From the NCBI RefSeq assembly GCF_042676065.1, contig NZ_JBHTJO010000001.1, forward strand, positions 372,001 through 436,000: a stretch of DNA of 64,000 nucleotides. The letters are read 5' to 3'. The notes beneath the pieces were generated by a model, which saw only the letters and a program-made list of their open reading frames with translations, was not told the DNA's origin and did not search any database. Both the position numbers and the translations under genes were made by a program. Positions 9,969 to 18,819 of this stretch are shown piece after piece; within the stretch, counting starts at the first letter, position 1, and each line of letters opens with the position of its first letter. Source of the stretch: Methyloligella solikamskensis (GTDB lineage: Bacteria; Pseudomonadota; Alphaproteobacteria; Rhizobiales; Methyloligellaceae).

Positions 9969-10513
9969 TAGAGCGGCTGGTGCTCCAGCGGGTATTCGGC
10001 TTCCACCACATAAGGCCCGCCGCCGATCGAGGCGCGCGACGAGAACAGCACGAAGCGGTCGACCGTGAAAGGCTCGGAGAAGAAGCCGCCCTGGCTTTCC
10101 AGATAGCCCGCCACGGAGATGGGCTTGGTGCCTCTAAGGCGCGCGATGGTGACGTGCGGCGTGAAGTTGCGCGCCTCGGGTGGCAATCCGGCGAGGCGGG
10201 CGGCTCGTTCGTGGGCCCGCTGCAGATTCAGCAGGGGCTCCGACGGGCGGAGACTCGCCCAGAGGGCGCGGGGTTTCTTGCCGCCGAAGCTGCCGAGCCC
10301 GTCGAACTGAAGCTGAAAAGGCTCGATGTCGATATGGCCAAGATTGGCGGCGAAGTCGCGGGCTGTGCCGCCATCCACGTCGCCGATGAACCGTAAGGTG
10401 AGGTGATAATTCGCCGGATCGATCCAGCGCGCGCCGGTCAGGCCTGTGCGCAACAGGCTCATGCGGTAACCGATCGCTTCTGGGATTTCGATGCCGGAAA
10501 AGAGTCGCGGCAT
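9953..10513 (-). CDS. thpR: RNA 2',3'-cyclic phosphodiesterase (LigT/ThpR)
   Basis: A 2H phosphoesterase of 186 residues that opens 2',3'-cyclic phosphates at RNA ends. Both catalytic HxT motifs are present: HLT at 37-39 and HVT at 120-122. Nearby are the typical RFIGDV and ARLRG segments. The start at 10513 places the first strand (MPRLFSGIEIP) exactly as in family members; the frame remains open to 10654 without a good alternative. It converges on, and slightly overlaps, the VOC gene. Confidence 0.9.
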   Translation of the reverse strand: MPRLFSGIEIPEAIGYRMSLLRTGLTGARWIDPANYHLTLRFIGDVDGGTARDFAANLGHIDIEPFQLQFDGLGSFGGKKPRALWASLRPSEPLLNLQRAHERAARLAGLPPEARNFTPHVTIARLRGTKPISVAGYLESQGGFFSEPFTVDRFVLFSSRASIGGGPYVVEAEYPLEHQPLYHSAG

Positions 10514-10706
10514 GGCAGCCTCATTTCGTCGCGTGGCGCGGCATGGCGAGGTGGGGCGACTAACACCGCCCGCTTCCATCCTCAGGCGAGTTTCGCGGCA
10601 GATCAAGCGCCGGCAGGCCGCAGGGACCGCCGAGACGCCGCTCGCCCACAGCAAATTTCTGGGCTGAGAGCCTCAATTTAGCCCCTGCCGTTAAGGAGTT
10701 TTTCGA

Positions 10707-10814
10707 ATGGCAAGTGCGATAATTGGTGATTGGCGTACCACCTTTCTAAGAAAATTTTCGCAAAAGGCGGGTCTTAAGGTCGGGTACGGCCTCGGTCCGA
10801 ACGGTGCTTCATAA
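10707..10814 (+). CDS. 35-residue leader ORF coupled to aat
   Basis: An unlisted small ORF beginning MASAIIGDWRTTFLRKF and ending LGPNGAS. AAGGAG at 10693-10698 lies 8 bases before its ATG, which is better than the ribosome site of the next gene. Its stop TAA (10812-10814) overlaps the aat start codon (10814-10816) as TAATG, so ribosomes finishing the leader could reinitiate on aat. The peptide is basic, with no signal sequence. It could be a regulatory leader peptide or the remains of a separate gene; I do not recognise it. Confidence 0.6.
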   Translation: MASAIIGDWRTTFLRKFSQKAGLKVGYGLGPNGAS

Positions 10815-11767
10815 TGAGCAACGCCAATTACAACGCACTTCAGAGCTCCGCGGCCATCCCGCGGGAGCGGCGGGCGGCGGTGCGCTTCTTCGAGAGCTGG
10901 CCGGATCGCCTGCGCCGTTGGACGCTCGGCCTCGCCTACGCGCTGAAGGCGCAGCGGATCCGCCTGCTGCCGCGCATCTGGTTTATGAGCCTCGCCCAGC
11001 TTTTCAGGCCGGAAACCGAGTGGAACCAGCTGCCCGCCGCCCCGGGACATGACGACTGGCGCGGACTGGTCGGGATCAGCGACGATCTCTCGGTCGAGGC
11101 GCTGCTTGCGAACTACAAGCGCGGCTACTTCCCTTTCTGCCATATGGGTCCGATGAAATGGTGGTGTCCGGCGGAGCGCGCCGTGATCGACCCGGCGGAA
11201 ACTCATGTCGGCAAGAATCTGCGCCGCCTCCTGCGGCAGGAGAAGTTCCACGTCACCATGGATAAGCGCTTTGCCGAGGTGATCGAGGCCTGCGCCAAGC
11301 CGCGGTCGGGCAAGGTACCGCTCACCTGGATCACGCCGCGGATCAAGAAGGCCTATTACGCGGCTCATGAGGCCGGCCATGCCCATTCGGTGGAGGTCTG
11401 GGACGAGGAGGGCAACCTCGTCGGCGGTCTCTACGGCCTGGCGGTAGGCAAGGTGTTCTTCGGCGAATCGCAATTCTCGCACGCCGATCATGCTTCGAAG
11501 GTCGCGCTGGTCGCCCTGCACCGCTATCTCGCCCAGCACGGCTTCAAGCTTCGGGACGCCAAATGGATGACGCCGCATCTGGCGAGCTTCGGCTTCCACG
11601 CCATCTCGCGGGACGAATTCCTCAAGGTTCTCCAGAAGGAGGCCAACAGGCCGAGCGAGCCCGGCAAGTGGCGGGCGGATCCGGATCTCGTGGCCGATGC
11701 GCCCAAGTCAGAGATCAAGTCCGACACGCCGGAAAAACAGAAATCGTCGCCTGAGATCACTGCATGA
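10814..11767 (+). CDS. aat: Leucyl/phenylalanyl-tRNA-protein transferase-like protein
   Basis: Aat adds Leu or Phe to proteins with N-terminal Arg or Lys, marking them for ClpAP through the N-end rule. The core motifs are clear: DDLSVEALLANYKRGYFPF, MKWWCPAERAVI, TWITPRIKKAY, AHSVEVW, LVGGLYGLAVGKVFFGESQF and a C-terminal TPHLASFGFHAI. At 317 residues it is about 80-100 longer than the E. coli enzyme: roughly 75 extra residues at the N-terminus and a charged tail. The C-terminal DAKWMT replaces the usual DCQ-type motif, so it belongs to a divergent branch whose activity may differ. Its stop overlaps the next start (ATGA). Confidence 0.85.
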   Translation: MSNANYNALQSSAAIPRERRAAVRFFESWPDRLRRWTLGLAYALKAQRIRLLPRIWFMSLAQLFRPETEWNQLPAAPGHDDWRGLVGISDDLSVEALLANYKRGYFPFCHMGPMKWWCPAERAVIDPAETHVGKNLRRLLRQEKFHVTMDKRFAEVIEACAKPRSGKVPLTWITPRIKKAYYAAHEAGHAHSVEVWDEEGNLVGGLYGLAVGKVFFGESQFSHADHASKVALVALHRYLAQHGFKLRDAKWMTPHLASFGFHAISRDEFLKVLQKEANRPSEPGKWRADPDLVADAPKSEIKSDTPEKQKSSPEITA

Positions 11768-13134
11768 CGATGGAGGGGCTCGCCTCATCCCGAATGCTGT
11801 CGCGCGTCGCGGCGCTGCTCGGCAAGACGAAGTCTCTGGTCACGGTCTCGTCCTTCGTATCGGTGGCGCGTATCGCTGGTGCGGCCGCCGGCTTCATCAC
11901 CCAGGTTCTGCTCGCCCGGTATCTGCAGGCCAGCGCGCTCGGCGTCTTCTATTCCGTCGTCAGCCTGGTGGCCGTCGCAGGGCTGGTTGCGGCTTACGGC
12001 TATCCGGCTATCGCCCCCCGCTTCATCTCCCGCTACCGGGAGAAGGGACGTCCCGACCTGGTGCTCGCCTTCATCAACCGGGCGCGCCGGGAGGCGACGC
12101 TCTACGTGCTGATCGGCGCCGTCGGCATCGTCGCCTTCGGCCTGCTCTGGCCCGGTCTCGACGATGTGACGCGCATGGCGCTGATCGCCGCGGCCGCAGC
12201 CCTGCCGGCCAGCGCGTCCTTGCGGGTGAACGGCTCTTTCGCCGGATCCCTGCGCCGGTTCCTGCTGGCCTATCTGCCCGATACCGCCATCCGGCCGTTC
12301 CTGCTGTTCTTCGGGGTCCTGGCCTTCATCGCGCTGGGCATCCAGTTCGATGCGGCGGACGTGACTTGGCTGGTCGCGGGCATCACGACCGTCATCGCCT
12401 TCGCCCAATACGCGCTGGTTCAGCGGGACGTGCCGAAGCTGCCCGCCGCGCCGCCGCCGAAGCGCCTGGTGCGAATCTGGCGGCGGGAGGCGTTGCCCCT
12501 GATCATCGTGGTGATGTTCATCGAGTTCTTCGCCGACGTGGACATCCTGATGCTCACGCCCTTCGTCAGCCAGGCGGAGATCGGTATTTTCGGCGTTTGC
12601 CTGAAGATCGCGGTGCTGGTGGGCTTCGCGGTGCAGGTGGCGCAATACATCGTCCAGCCTGATCTGGCGGACGCCCATGCGCGCAAGAGCTACGCGCCCA
12701 TCAAGAAGGCGATGTTGAAGGCTTTGGGCTTCCCGCTCGCGGCCACGCTCGGGGCCATGGTGGTGTTCGCTCTGTGGGGCAACAAGCTTCTGTTTCTGTT
12801 CGGGCCGGAATTCGCCGGCGCGAAGGTGCCGCTCCTGATCCTCATCGTCAGCCAGCTCGTGCGGGCACTGTTCGGACCGAACGTGGCGCTGCTCACCGTG
12901 CTCGGCGCGCAGACCCAGAACGCGATTCTGGCGACCTGCTCCATCGCCGTGCTGTTCCTGGGCAATATTCTGCTGGCGCCCGCCTACGGTGCGACGGGCG
13001 CTGCGATCTCCGTGGTGATCGCGATGACGTTCTGGATGGTCGGGACGTCGGTCCTGCTCTACCGGCTGAGCGGGCTAAGGACGGATGCGCTCTTCCTGCT
13101 GACCGGGGGCGCCCGGCAGTCCGAAGACGGTTGA
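11764..13134 (+). CDS. Oligosaccharide flippase family (polysaccharide-export) membrane protein
   Basis: A 456-residue MOP-superfamily protein with about 12 membrane helices and few charged loops. The N-terminal pattern, SSFVSVARIAGAAAGFITQ followed by LARYLQASALGVFYSV, is that of Wzx/polysaccharide-synthesis flippases, which move lipid-linked sugar units across the inner membrane. It overlaps aat by four bases (ATGA), so the two are cotranslated, although their functions seem unrelated. No glycosyltransferases are adjacent. The last 60 bases are overlapped by a small ORF on the other strand. Confidence 0.85.
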   Translation: MTMEGLASSRMLSRVAALLGKTKSLVTVSSFVSVARIAGAAAGFITQVLLARYLQASALGVFYSVVSLVAVAGLVAAYGYPAIAPRFISRYREKGRPDLVLAFINRARREATLYVLIGAVGIVAFGLLWPGLDDVTRMALIAAAAALPASASLRVNGSFAGSLRRFLLAYLPDTAIRPFLLFFGVLAFIALGIQFDAADVTWLVAGITTVIAFAQYALVQRDVPKLPAAPPPKRLVRIWRREALPLIIVVMFIEFFADVDILMLTPFVSQAEIGIFGVCLKIAVLVGFAVQVAQYIVQPDLADAHARKSYAPIKKAMLKALGFPLAATLGAMVVFALWGNKLLFLFGPEFAGAKVPLLILIVSQLVRALFGPNVALLTVLGAQTQNAILATCSIAVLFLGNILLAPAYGATGAAISVVIAMTFWMVGTSVLLYRLSGLRTDALFLLTGGARQSEDG

Positions 13135-13281
13135 CGCAGCAACGGGCTTTGCGCCCAGCATCGCGGCGCCGTCCTCGACGGTCTCACCTTCGAAGAACGC
13201 GCCGAACATGAGCCACAACAGAAACGCGGTGATCGTCGCGATGGCGATCAGCGCGCCGACCTTTCCGAAATGCAAGGGCAT
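13075..13281 (-). CDS. Possible 68-residue single-helix membrane protein
   Basis: A small ORF with GGAGGAG before its ATG at 13281. Residues 8-30 form one strong hydrophobic helix; the rest is polar, with Pro/Gln/Glu at the end. No family is recognised. The last 60 bases run antisense through the end of the flippase gene, which lowers confidence. The good ribosome site and the convincing transmembrane segment support a real gene. It is divergent from the PAP2 gene. Confidence 0.5.
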   Translation of the reverse strand: MPLHFGKVGALIAIATITAFLLWLMFGAFFEGETVEDGAAMLGAKPVAASTVFGLPGAPGQQEERIRP

Positions 13282-13469
13282 TTGCTTCTCCTCCCCCAAG
13301 CTTCGATTTTTGTAGCCTCGATTTTTCCAGGCGTCGTTTTTATGACCGGAGAGGATACACAAGTCGGCCTTCATGGCTAGCTTTGACACAGACCGTATCG
13401 GCGGGCTTGATGGGCGCAAATCAGCGAAGAGAGGCGCATGCCTCCGGTCATCGAGGGGCGGGATCAGAG

Positions 13470-14231
13470 ATGCAGACATGGTGGGAGCACTTTCGGGCGG
13501 CGGCGCACCGCCTCTACGCGAAGTCGCCGGGGATCGAGGCTGTCCCGCTGGCGCTGGTTTTTACTATTGCTGCCGGCGTCTGGGTCTTCATCGAGATCGC
13601 CGACGAGGTGATCGAGGGCGAAAGCCGTGCCTTTGACGAATGGCTGATGCTCTCCTTGCGCAGTCCGGGCGACAATGCCAATCCGCTAGGCCCGGCCTGG
13701 CTGGAGGAGACGGCGCGGGATGTGACCGCGATGGGATCGACCTTCGCGCTGGTGTTCATTTCCCTGGTGGTGTTCTTCTGGCTCGTGATGACCAAGCGGC
13801 CCCATGCGGCCTTGCTGCTCTCCATCGCGCTGATCGGCGGCGCGCTGCTCAACAACGCGCTGAAGTTCCTGTTCGACAGGCCGCGGCCGGATCTCGTGGC
13901 CCATGGCACGGAAGTCTTCACCCTCAGCTTCCCGAGCAGCCACGCCATGCTGTCCGCCACCATCTACCTGACGCTCGGCGTGATGGTGATGCGCTACAGC
14001 TCCGCGCTCCGGCTCAAGGTCTATGCCATGAGCGTGGCGGTGCTGCTCGCCGTGATGGTGGGGGTCAGCCGGGTCTATCTCGGCGTCCACTGGCCGACGG
14101 ATGTCATCGCGGGCTGGGCTGTCGGTGCGGTGTGGGCCAGCGCCTGCTGGCTGTTCATTCTGTGGCTGCAGCGGCGCGGGCAGGTGGAGAAGTCACCGGT
14201 GACTCCCCTCGAGCCGGCGCCAGACTCGTGA
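13470..14231 (+). CDS. PAP2-family membrane phosphatase
   Basis: A 253-residue integral membrane phosphatase of the type-2 phosphatidic acid phosphatase superfamily, acting on lipid phosphates such as undecaprenyl pyrophosphate or phosphatidylglycerol phosphate. The three motifs are intact: KFLFDRPRP with Lys132 and Arg-Pro to 140, PSSH at 155-158, and SRVYLGVHWPTD with Arg201, His207 and Asp211. About five to six helices surround them. The ATG at 13470 follows GAGGGG. The end overlaps the convergent SDR gene by 77 bases, an unusually long antisense overlap. Confidence 0.9.
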   Translation: MQTWWEHFRAAAHRLYAKSPGIEAVPLALVFTIAAGVWVFIEIADEVIEGESRAFDEWLMLSLRSPGDNANPLGPAWLEETARDVTAMGSTFALVFISLVVFFWLVMTKRPHAALLLSIALIGGALLNNALKFLFDRPRPDLVAHGTEVFTLSFPSSHAMLSATIYLTLGVMVMRYSSALRLKVYAMSVAVLLAVMVGVSRVYLGVHWPTDVIAGWAVGAVWASACWLFILWLQRRGQVEKSPVTPLEPAPDS

Positions 14232-15132
14232 GCGCGGCACTGACGTCGTAGAGGTCTGCCGCCAGATCGTCGTCCTCCGCCTTGGGCGAGCGCCGGGCAT
14301 GTTCACCCGTAAAATAGATATAGCTGCCAGACGAGCCGAAGATCCCCGGACGGTCGATGAGCTCGGCAAGCATAGCCGACGACCTGTCTGCGGAGCTCAT
14401 GTCCTTCATGACTCCCGAGAAGAGGGGGAGCACGCGCTGCAGAAACCAGAGCAGCACGGCGGGCGCTTCGCGGCCTAGCCGCGTATCGGGCATGAAGCCG
14501 GGATCGAACGTATAGAAGCCGCGACCGGGGTGGCGGCGGGCCATTTCCCGGACGAACAGCATGTTGCAGAGCTTGGACGTCGCGTAGCGGTCCAAACCCT
14601 GTTGCCGCGGGGAGTCACCGTCTTCGCCGATCTTGCCGTAAGCGACGGCTCGCGCTGACGGGAAAAGCGCGCCGCGGAAACCGAACCGCCGCGGCATGGG
14701 CTCGCTTTCGTCGTGGGTGCCGCTGCCGGTCGTGGTGACGACGGCATCGGGCGCGAGATTTGGCAGCAGCTCCTGCACCAGCAGGAAGTGGCCGAGATGG
14801 TTGGTGGCGAAGGTCAGCTCGAAACCGTCTTCGCTCATGCGGTTCCCGGCCATCTGGAGACCGGCATTACAGACGATGGAGTTCAGTTGCTGGGAGCCCT
14901 GCCGGTCCTTGAGCTGGGACGCGAAGTCCCGCACCGAACCAAGCTTAGAAAGATCGAGCTCAAGAATGGTGAGGCGATCCGGGCCGGCGAGGCTCCGGAG
15001 CTCATTGGCGCTTTGCGGGTTCCTTGCCCCGACATAGACGTGGCCCGCGCCCTGCATCAGCAGACGGTCCACGAGACGCAATCCGATTCCGGAGGTGGCT
15101 CCGGTCACCAAATGCAGGCCATCGGCGATCAT
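14155..15132 (-). CDS. SDR-family oxidoreductase (protochlorophyllide/retinol reductase-like)
   Basis: A 325-residue short-chain dehydrogenase of the long type resembling light-dependent protochlorophyllide reductases and retinol dehydrogenases. The nucleotide motif TGATSGIG is at 10-17, NAG at 89-91, a Ser in the TTGSG strand near 137, and the YxxxK pair Tyr183/Lys187. The substrate is unknown. AGAGGG before the ATG at 15132 decides the start; a GTG at 15153 is possible. A MarR-family regulator lies 57 bases upstream in the same direction, so the pair probably forms an operon. The last 77 bases overlap the PAP2 gene. Confidence 0.87.
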   Translation of the reverse strand: MIADGLHLVTGATSGIGLRLVDRLLMQGAGHVYVGARNPQSANELRSLAGPDRLTILELDLSKLGSVRDFASQLKDRQGSQQLNSIVCNAGLQMAGNRMSEDGFELTFATNHLGHFLLVQELLPNLAPDAVVTTTGSGTHDESEPMPRRFGFRGALFPSARAVAYGKIGEDGDSPRQQGLDRYATSKLCNMLFVREMARRHPGRGFYTFDPGFMPDTRLGREAPAVLLWFLQRVLPLFSGVMKDMSSADRSSAMLAELIDRPGIFGSSGSYIYFTGEHARRSPKAEDDDLAADLYDVSAALTSLAPARGESPVTSPPARAAAATE

Positions 15133-15189
15133 GACTATCCCTCTCGATTGCACACAGTACAGTCGATGTATAGTCCGAACTTCGTATAT

Positions 15190-15627
15190 TCAAGATGGGA
15201 GGCCGGCGACCTTGCCGATCAGGGCGACGAAGGCGTCGCGCTCGTCCGCGTCCAGGCGGGAGAGCATCTCCTCGCACTGGCCTTCCTGCTCGGCGAGAAG
15301 GGCCGCGGCGGTTCTTTCCCCTTCTTCGGTGGGAGCGAGCTTGATGATCCGCCGGTTCTCTTCCGTCCGCGACCGGCTGATCAGGCCGCGCTTGCTCAGG
15401 CGCTCCAGAATTGTGGAGGCCGTGGTCGGCACGACGCCCAAGAAGCAGGCCACGTCGCTCGCGATGCAGCCGGGATTTCGGGTGATGTAGAGCAGCGCGT
15501 GCATGTCGGACGGATTCAGCTTTGAAATTTCGCAGCTGCCGGGCCTCTCCGCAATCTTATAGGCGCGGGTGAGGGCGTCGACCGCCGCGCGTACGGCTTC
15601 GATTTGGGATTTTCGAATCTTCGTCAC
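15190..15627 (-). CDS. MarR-family transcriptional regulator
   Basis: A 145-residue winged-helix repressor. The DNA-binding part covers about residues 35-105: LNPSDMHALLYI, then ASDVACFLGVVPTTASTILERL as the recognition helix, and the wing SRTEENRRIIKLAPTEEG. The terminal helices would form the dimer interface. These proteins usually respond to phenolic or hydrophobic ligands or to oxidation. It sits directly upstream of the SDR gene and probably controls both itself and that gene. No effector can be inferred. Confidence 0.9.
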   Translation of the reverse strand: MTKIRKSQIEAVRAAVDALTRAYKIAERPGSCEISKLNPSDMHALLYITRNPGCIASDVACFLGVVPTTASTILERLSKRGLISRSRTEENRRIIKLAPTEEGERTAAALLAEQEGQCEEMLSRLDADERDAFVALIGKVAGLPS

Positions 15628-15687
15628 GGCTCGGACATTACGGGATACGGAGTTTGGGTGGAAGGAGGCTTATGTGTGCGCCCCTTG

Positions 15688-18600
15688 CTAGATCGCCGAT
15701 TCTTCCTTCTCTGAAGTGTCTTCTGTGCTCGGCGCGAACCATTTGTAGAGCGCCGGGATCACCAGGAGCGTGAGGATGGTTGAGGTGACGAGGCCGCCGA
15801 CTACCACGGTGGCGAGCGGTTTCTGGACCTCACTGCCCGCGCCGGTCGCGTAGAGCAGCGGAATCAGGCCCAGCGCGGTTGTCGCCGCGGTCATGAGCAC
15901 GGGTCGCACGCGCAGGCACGCGCCCTGGATCGAGGCCTCGTCGACATCCAGGCCGTCGGCGACCAGACGGTTCAGATAGGTGACGAGCACCATGCCGTTC
16001 TCCAGGGCAATGCCGAACAAGGCGATGAAGCCGACGGACGCGGGTACCGAGAGGTTTTGTCCTGTCATCAGCAGGCCGAGAATGCCGCCGACCAGGGCCA
16101 GCGGGATGTTCAGCATGATGAGGCCTGCGCTCTTGAGCGAACCGAAATTGACGAAGAGCAGCAGCATGATGAGCCCCAAGGTGACCGGCACGACGATGGC
16201 GAGCCGCTGGTTCGCCTCTTGCTGCAACTCGAACTGGCCGCCCCAATTGACGAGATAGCCGGGCGGCAGATCGACCTCCTCAGCAATTCGCTCCTCGCCC
16301 TCGGCGACGAAGCTGCCGATGTCGCGGCCGCGCACATTGGCCTGGACGGTGATGAAGCGCTGGCTATCCTCCCGGGTGATCTGGCGGGGGCCGACGATGG
16401 AGTCGATTTCCGTCACCTGATCGAGAGAGACGAGCGGTCCCGCCGGCGTCTGGAGCACGATGCGTCGGATGGCTTCCTCCGTGTCGCGCCTGTCTTCCGG
16501 ATAGCGCAGCAGAATATCGAAGCGGCGGACGCCTTCCAGAATCTGGCCGGCCGCCGAGCCGCCCACGGCCGTGGAGACGACTTCCTGAACGTCGTCGACA
16601 TTGAGGCCATAGCGGGCGACCGCCTCCCGGTCGATGCGAATGCGAAGCTGGGGCGTGCCGATGACCTGATCCATCTGCACGTCGGCGGCGCCTTCCATGT
16701 CAGAGACGACACCACGCACTTCGCTTGCGATGCGGCGTAGCTCCTCGGAGTCCGGTCCGAAGATCTTCACCGCAAGCTCCGCCTTGGTGCCGGTCAGGAG
16801 TTCGTCGGTGGCCGCCGCGATGGGCTGAGTGAAGTTGAACTGAACGCCGGGGAAGTCCTCGAAGGCTTCCGCCATCTTGGCGATCAGATCGTCGTAGGCG
16901 ATGTCCTCCGGCCATTCGCTCTCCGGCTTCAGGCCGACGAAGCTTTCTGCGTTGTTCACCGGATCGGCATGGGCGCCGACCTCGCCGCGTCCGACACGGC
17001 TGACGATCCGCTCCACTTGCGGAAATTCCTTCATCAGGCGCCGTTCGAAACGGGTCGTGGTCTCCTTGGCTTCGTCGAGGGAGATTGAGGGGGCCATGGT
17101 GAGGCGCACCAGGAGATCGCCTTCCTTCAGGGCTGGGGTGAACTCCGAGCCCAGCATGGGGAAGGCCAGGGCGCCGATGACGACCAGCACGGCGGCGAGA
17201 CCGGCCGCCAGCCAGCGGGCCTTCACGAGGAAAGCGACCATGGGCCGGTAGAGGGCGATGAGGGCGCGCAGGATTCCCGCCTCTTCGATGCTGCCGCCAC
17301 TGCTCCGCCGGCGCATGATGATCTCAGACAGGGCCGGCGCGATGAGAAGCGCGAAGATCAGCGAGCCCAGCATGGCGAGCGACACGGTCAGAGCCAGGGG
17401 CCGGAAGGTCTTGCCCTCGACGCCCTGGAGCATGAAGAGGGGCAGGAAGACGATGATGATGATCGCGATGGCGAAGAGCACGGGCCGCAGCACCTCGGCG
17501 CAGGCCCTTGCGACCAGCTCGCGGCGGGAGCCCTTGGTGTCTGGATCGTGGATGACCCGGTCGACATTCTCCACGATGACGATGGCCGCATCGACCATCA
17601 TGCCGATGGCGATGGCCAGGCCACCGAGAGACATGAGGTTCGCCGAGATGCCGAGAAGCTGCATCATGATGAAGGCGAAGCCGATGGAGAACGGGATCGA
17701 GAGCGCCACCACAATGCTGGGGCGGATGCCACCCATGAAGGCGAAGATGACCAGCGCCACGAGGGCGATGCCTTGGAGCAGCGCGTTGGTGACCGTTCCG
17801 ACCGCCTGGCCGACGAGCGCCGACTGATCGTAATAGGGGACGATCTTCACGCCTTCTGGGAGCGCAGTCTGGATCTTTGCAAGCTCGGTCTTCACCCGCT
17901 CGATCACGGACGACGTGTTGGTGCCGATCAGTTTCAGCACGAGGCCGGCGACCACCTCGCCCTTGCCGTCATGGGTGGCGAGACCTTGGCGCACCTCGCC
18001 TCCGATCATCACCTCGGCGATGTCCCGCAAGTAAACGGGCGTGCCGTCCACGGTCTTGACGACGATATTTTCCAGATCGGCGATGTCCTCAGCCAGGCCG
18101 ATCGAGCGGACAACGTATTGCTCGGAATTCTGGACGATGAATTGGGCGCCGACATTGGCGTTGTTGGCTTCGACGATGTCGAGCACGTCGGCGATGGTGA
18201 GGTCGTAGCGGAGCAGGGCTTGGGGCTCGATCACTACCTGGAACTGCTTCACGTAGCCGCCGAGGGAAAGCACCTCGGTGACGCCGTGCACGGTTTGAAG
18301 ATTGAACTTCACCACCCAGTCCTGGAGCTCTCGCAGCTCCTCCAGACTGTAGGTGCCGGTCTCGTCCTTCAGATAATAGAAGAGGATCTGGCCGAGGCCG
18401 GTGGTGATGGGCCCCATCTCCGGCTCGCCGAACCCTTGTGGGATCTCTTCCGCGGCGACCTGCAGCCGTTCGTTCACGAGCTGGCGGGCGAAATAGATAT
18501 CCGTGCCGTCCTCGAAATAGACGTTCACCACGGAGAGCCCGAAATTGGAGGTCGAGCGTACTTCGGCGAGGTCGGGCAGGCCGTTCATGGCCACCTCGAC

Positions 18601-18801
18601 GGGGTAGGTGACGTAGCGCTCGACGTCTTCCGGGGCGAGGCCTTCGGTTTCGGTGAAGACCTGGACCAGGGTTGGCGTTACGTCGGGGAAGGCGTCGACG
18701 GGGAGCGAGCGATAGGCGAAGGCGCCGGCGACGATCACGCCGATCCCGAGCACGAGCAGGATCAGGCGCTGGGCTAGGATGGTCTCGATGAAACGGTTCA
18801 T
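15688..18801 (-). CDS. Heavy-metal efflux RND permease (CzcA/CusA family)
   Basis: The inner-membrane, proton-driven pump of a tripartite metal exporter, 1037 residues, with the usual 12 helices and two large periplasmic loops. In helix 4 the proton-relay Asp404 and Glu411 lie in MMVDAAIVIVEN; the position of the first CzcA Asp is Ala398, as I recall it is in CusA. In the porter domain HADPVNNAESF occupies the place where I recall a CusA metal-binding Met, so the Met triad seems absent and a divalent metal is more likely than Cu or Ag. It follows the adaptor gene by 18 bases. No outer-membrane factor gene is present. Confidence 0.92.
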   Translation of the reverse strand: MNRFIETILAQRLILLVLGIGVIVAGAFAYRSLPVDAFPDVTPTLVQVFTETEGLAPEDVERYVTYPVEVAMNGLPDLAEVRSTSNFGLSVVNVYFEDGTDIYFARQLVNERLQVAAEEIPQGFGEPEMGPITTGLGQILFYYLKDETGTYSLEELRELQDWVVKFNLQTVHGVTEVLSLGGYVKQFQVVIEPQALLRYDLTIADVLDIVEANNANVGAQFIVQNSEQYVVRSIGLAEDIADLENIVVKTVDGTPVYLRDIAEVMIGGEVRQGLATHDGKGEVVAGLVLKLIGTNTSSVIERVKTELAKIQTALPEGVKIVPYYDQSALVGQAVGTVTNALLQGIALVALVIFAFMGGIRPSIVVALSIPFSIGFAFIMMQLLGISANLMSLGGLAIAIGMMVDAAIVIVENVDRVIHDPDTKGSRRELVARACAEVLRPVLFAIAIIIIVFLPLFMLQGVEGKTFRPLALTVSLAMLGSLIFALLIAPALSEIIMRRRSSGGSIEEAGILRALIALYRPMVAFLVKARWLAAGLAAVLVVIGALAFPMLGSEFTPALKEGDLLVRLTMAPSISLDEAKETTTRFERRLMKEFPQVERIVSRVGRGEVGAHADPVNNAESFVGLKPESEWPEDIAYDDLIAKMAEAFEDFPGVQFNFTQPIAAATDELLTGTKAELAVKIFGPDSEELRRIASEVRGVVSDMEGAADVQMDQVIGTPQLRIRIDREAVARYGLNVDDVQEVVSTAVGGSAAGQILEGVRRFDILLRYPEDRRDTEEAIRRIVLQTPAGPLVSLDQVTEIDSIVGPRQITREDSQRFITVQANVRGRDIGSFVAEGEERIAEEVDLPPGYLVNWGGQFELQQEANQRLAIVVPVTLGLIMLLLFVNFGSLKSAGLIMLNIPLALVGGILGLLMTGQNLSVPASVGFIALFGIALENGMVLVTYLNRLVADGLDVDEASIQGACLRVRPVLMTAATTALGLIPLLYATGAGSEVQKPLATVVVGGLVTSTILTLLVIPALYKWFAPSTEDTSEKEESAI

Positions 18802-18819
18802 GTCGCGATTCTCCCCGGC

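Noticed and set aside
13303..13342. Three TCGATTTTT-like units at 15-16 base spacing
   Set aside because: Short, imperfect and within an A/T-richer gap between divergent genes; not enough to call a regulatory array.
17548..18777. A 409-codon plus-strand frame across the metal pump gene
   Set aside because: Antisense shadow of the RND pump, with low-complexity composition and no ribosome site.
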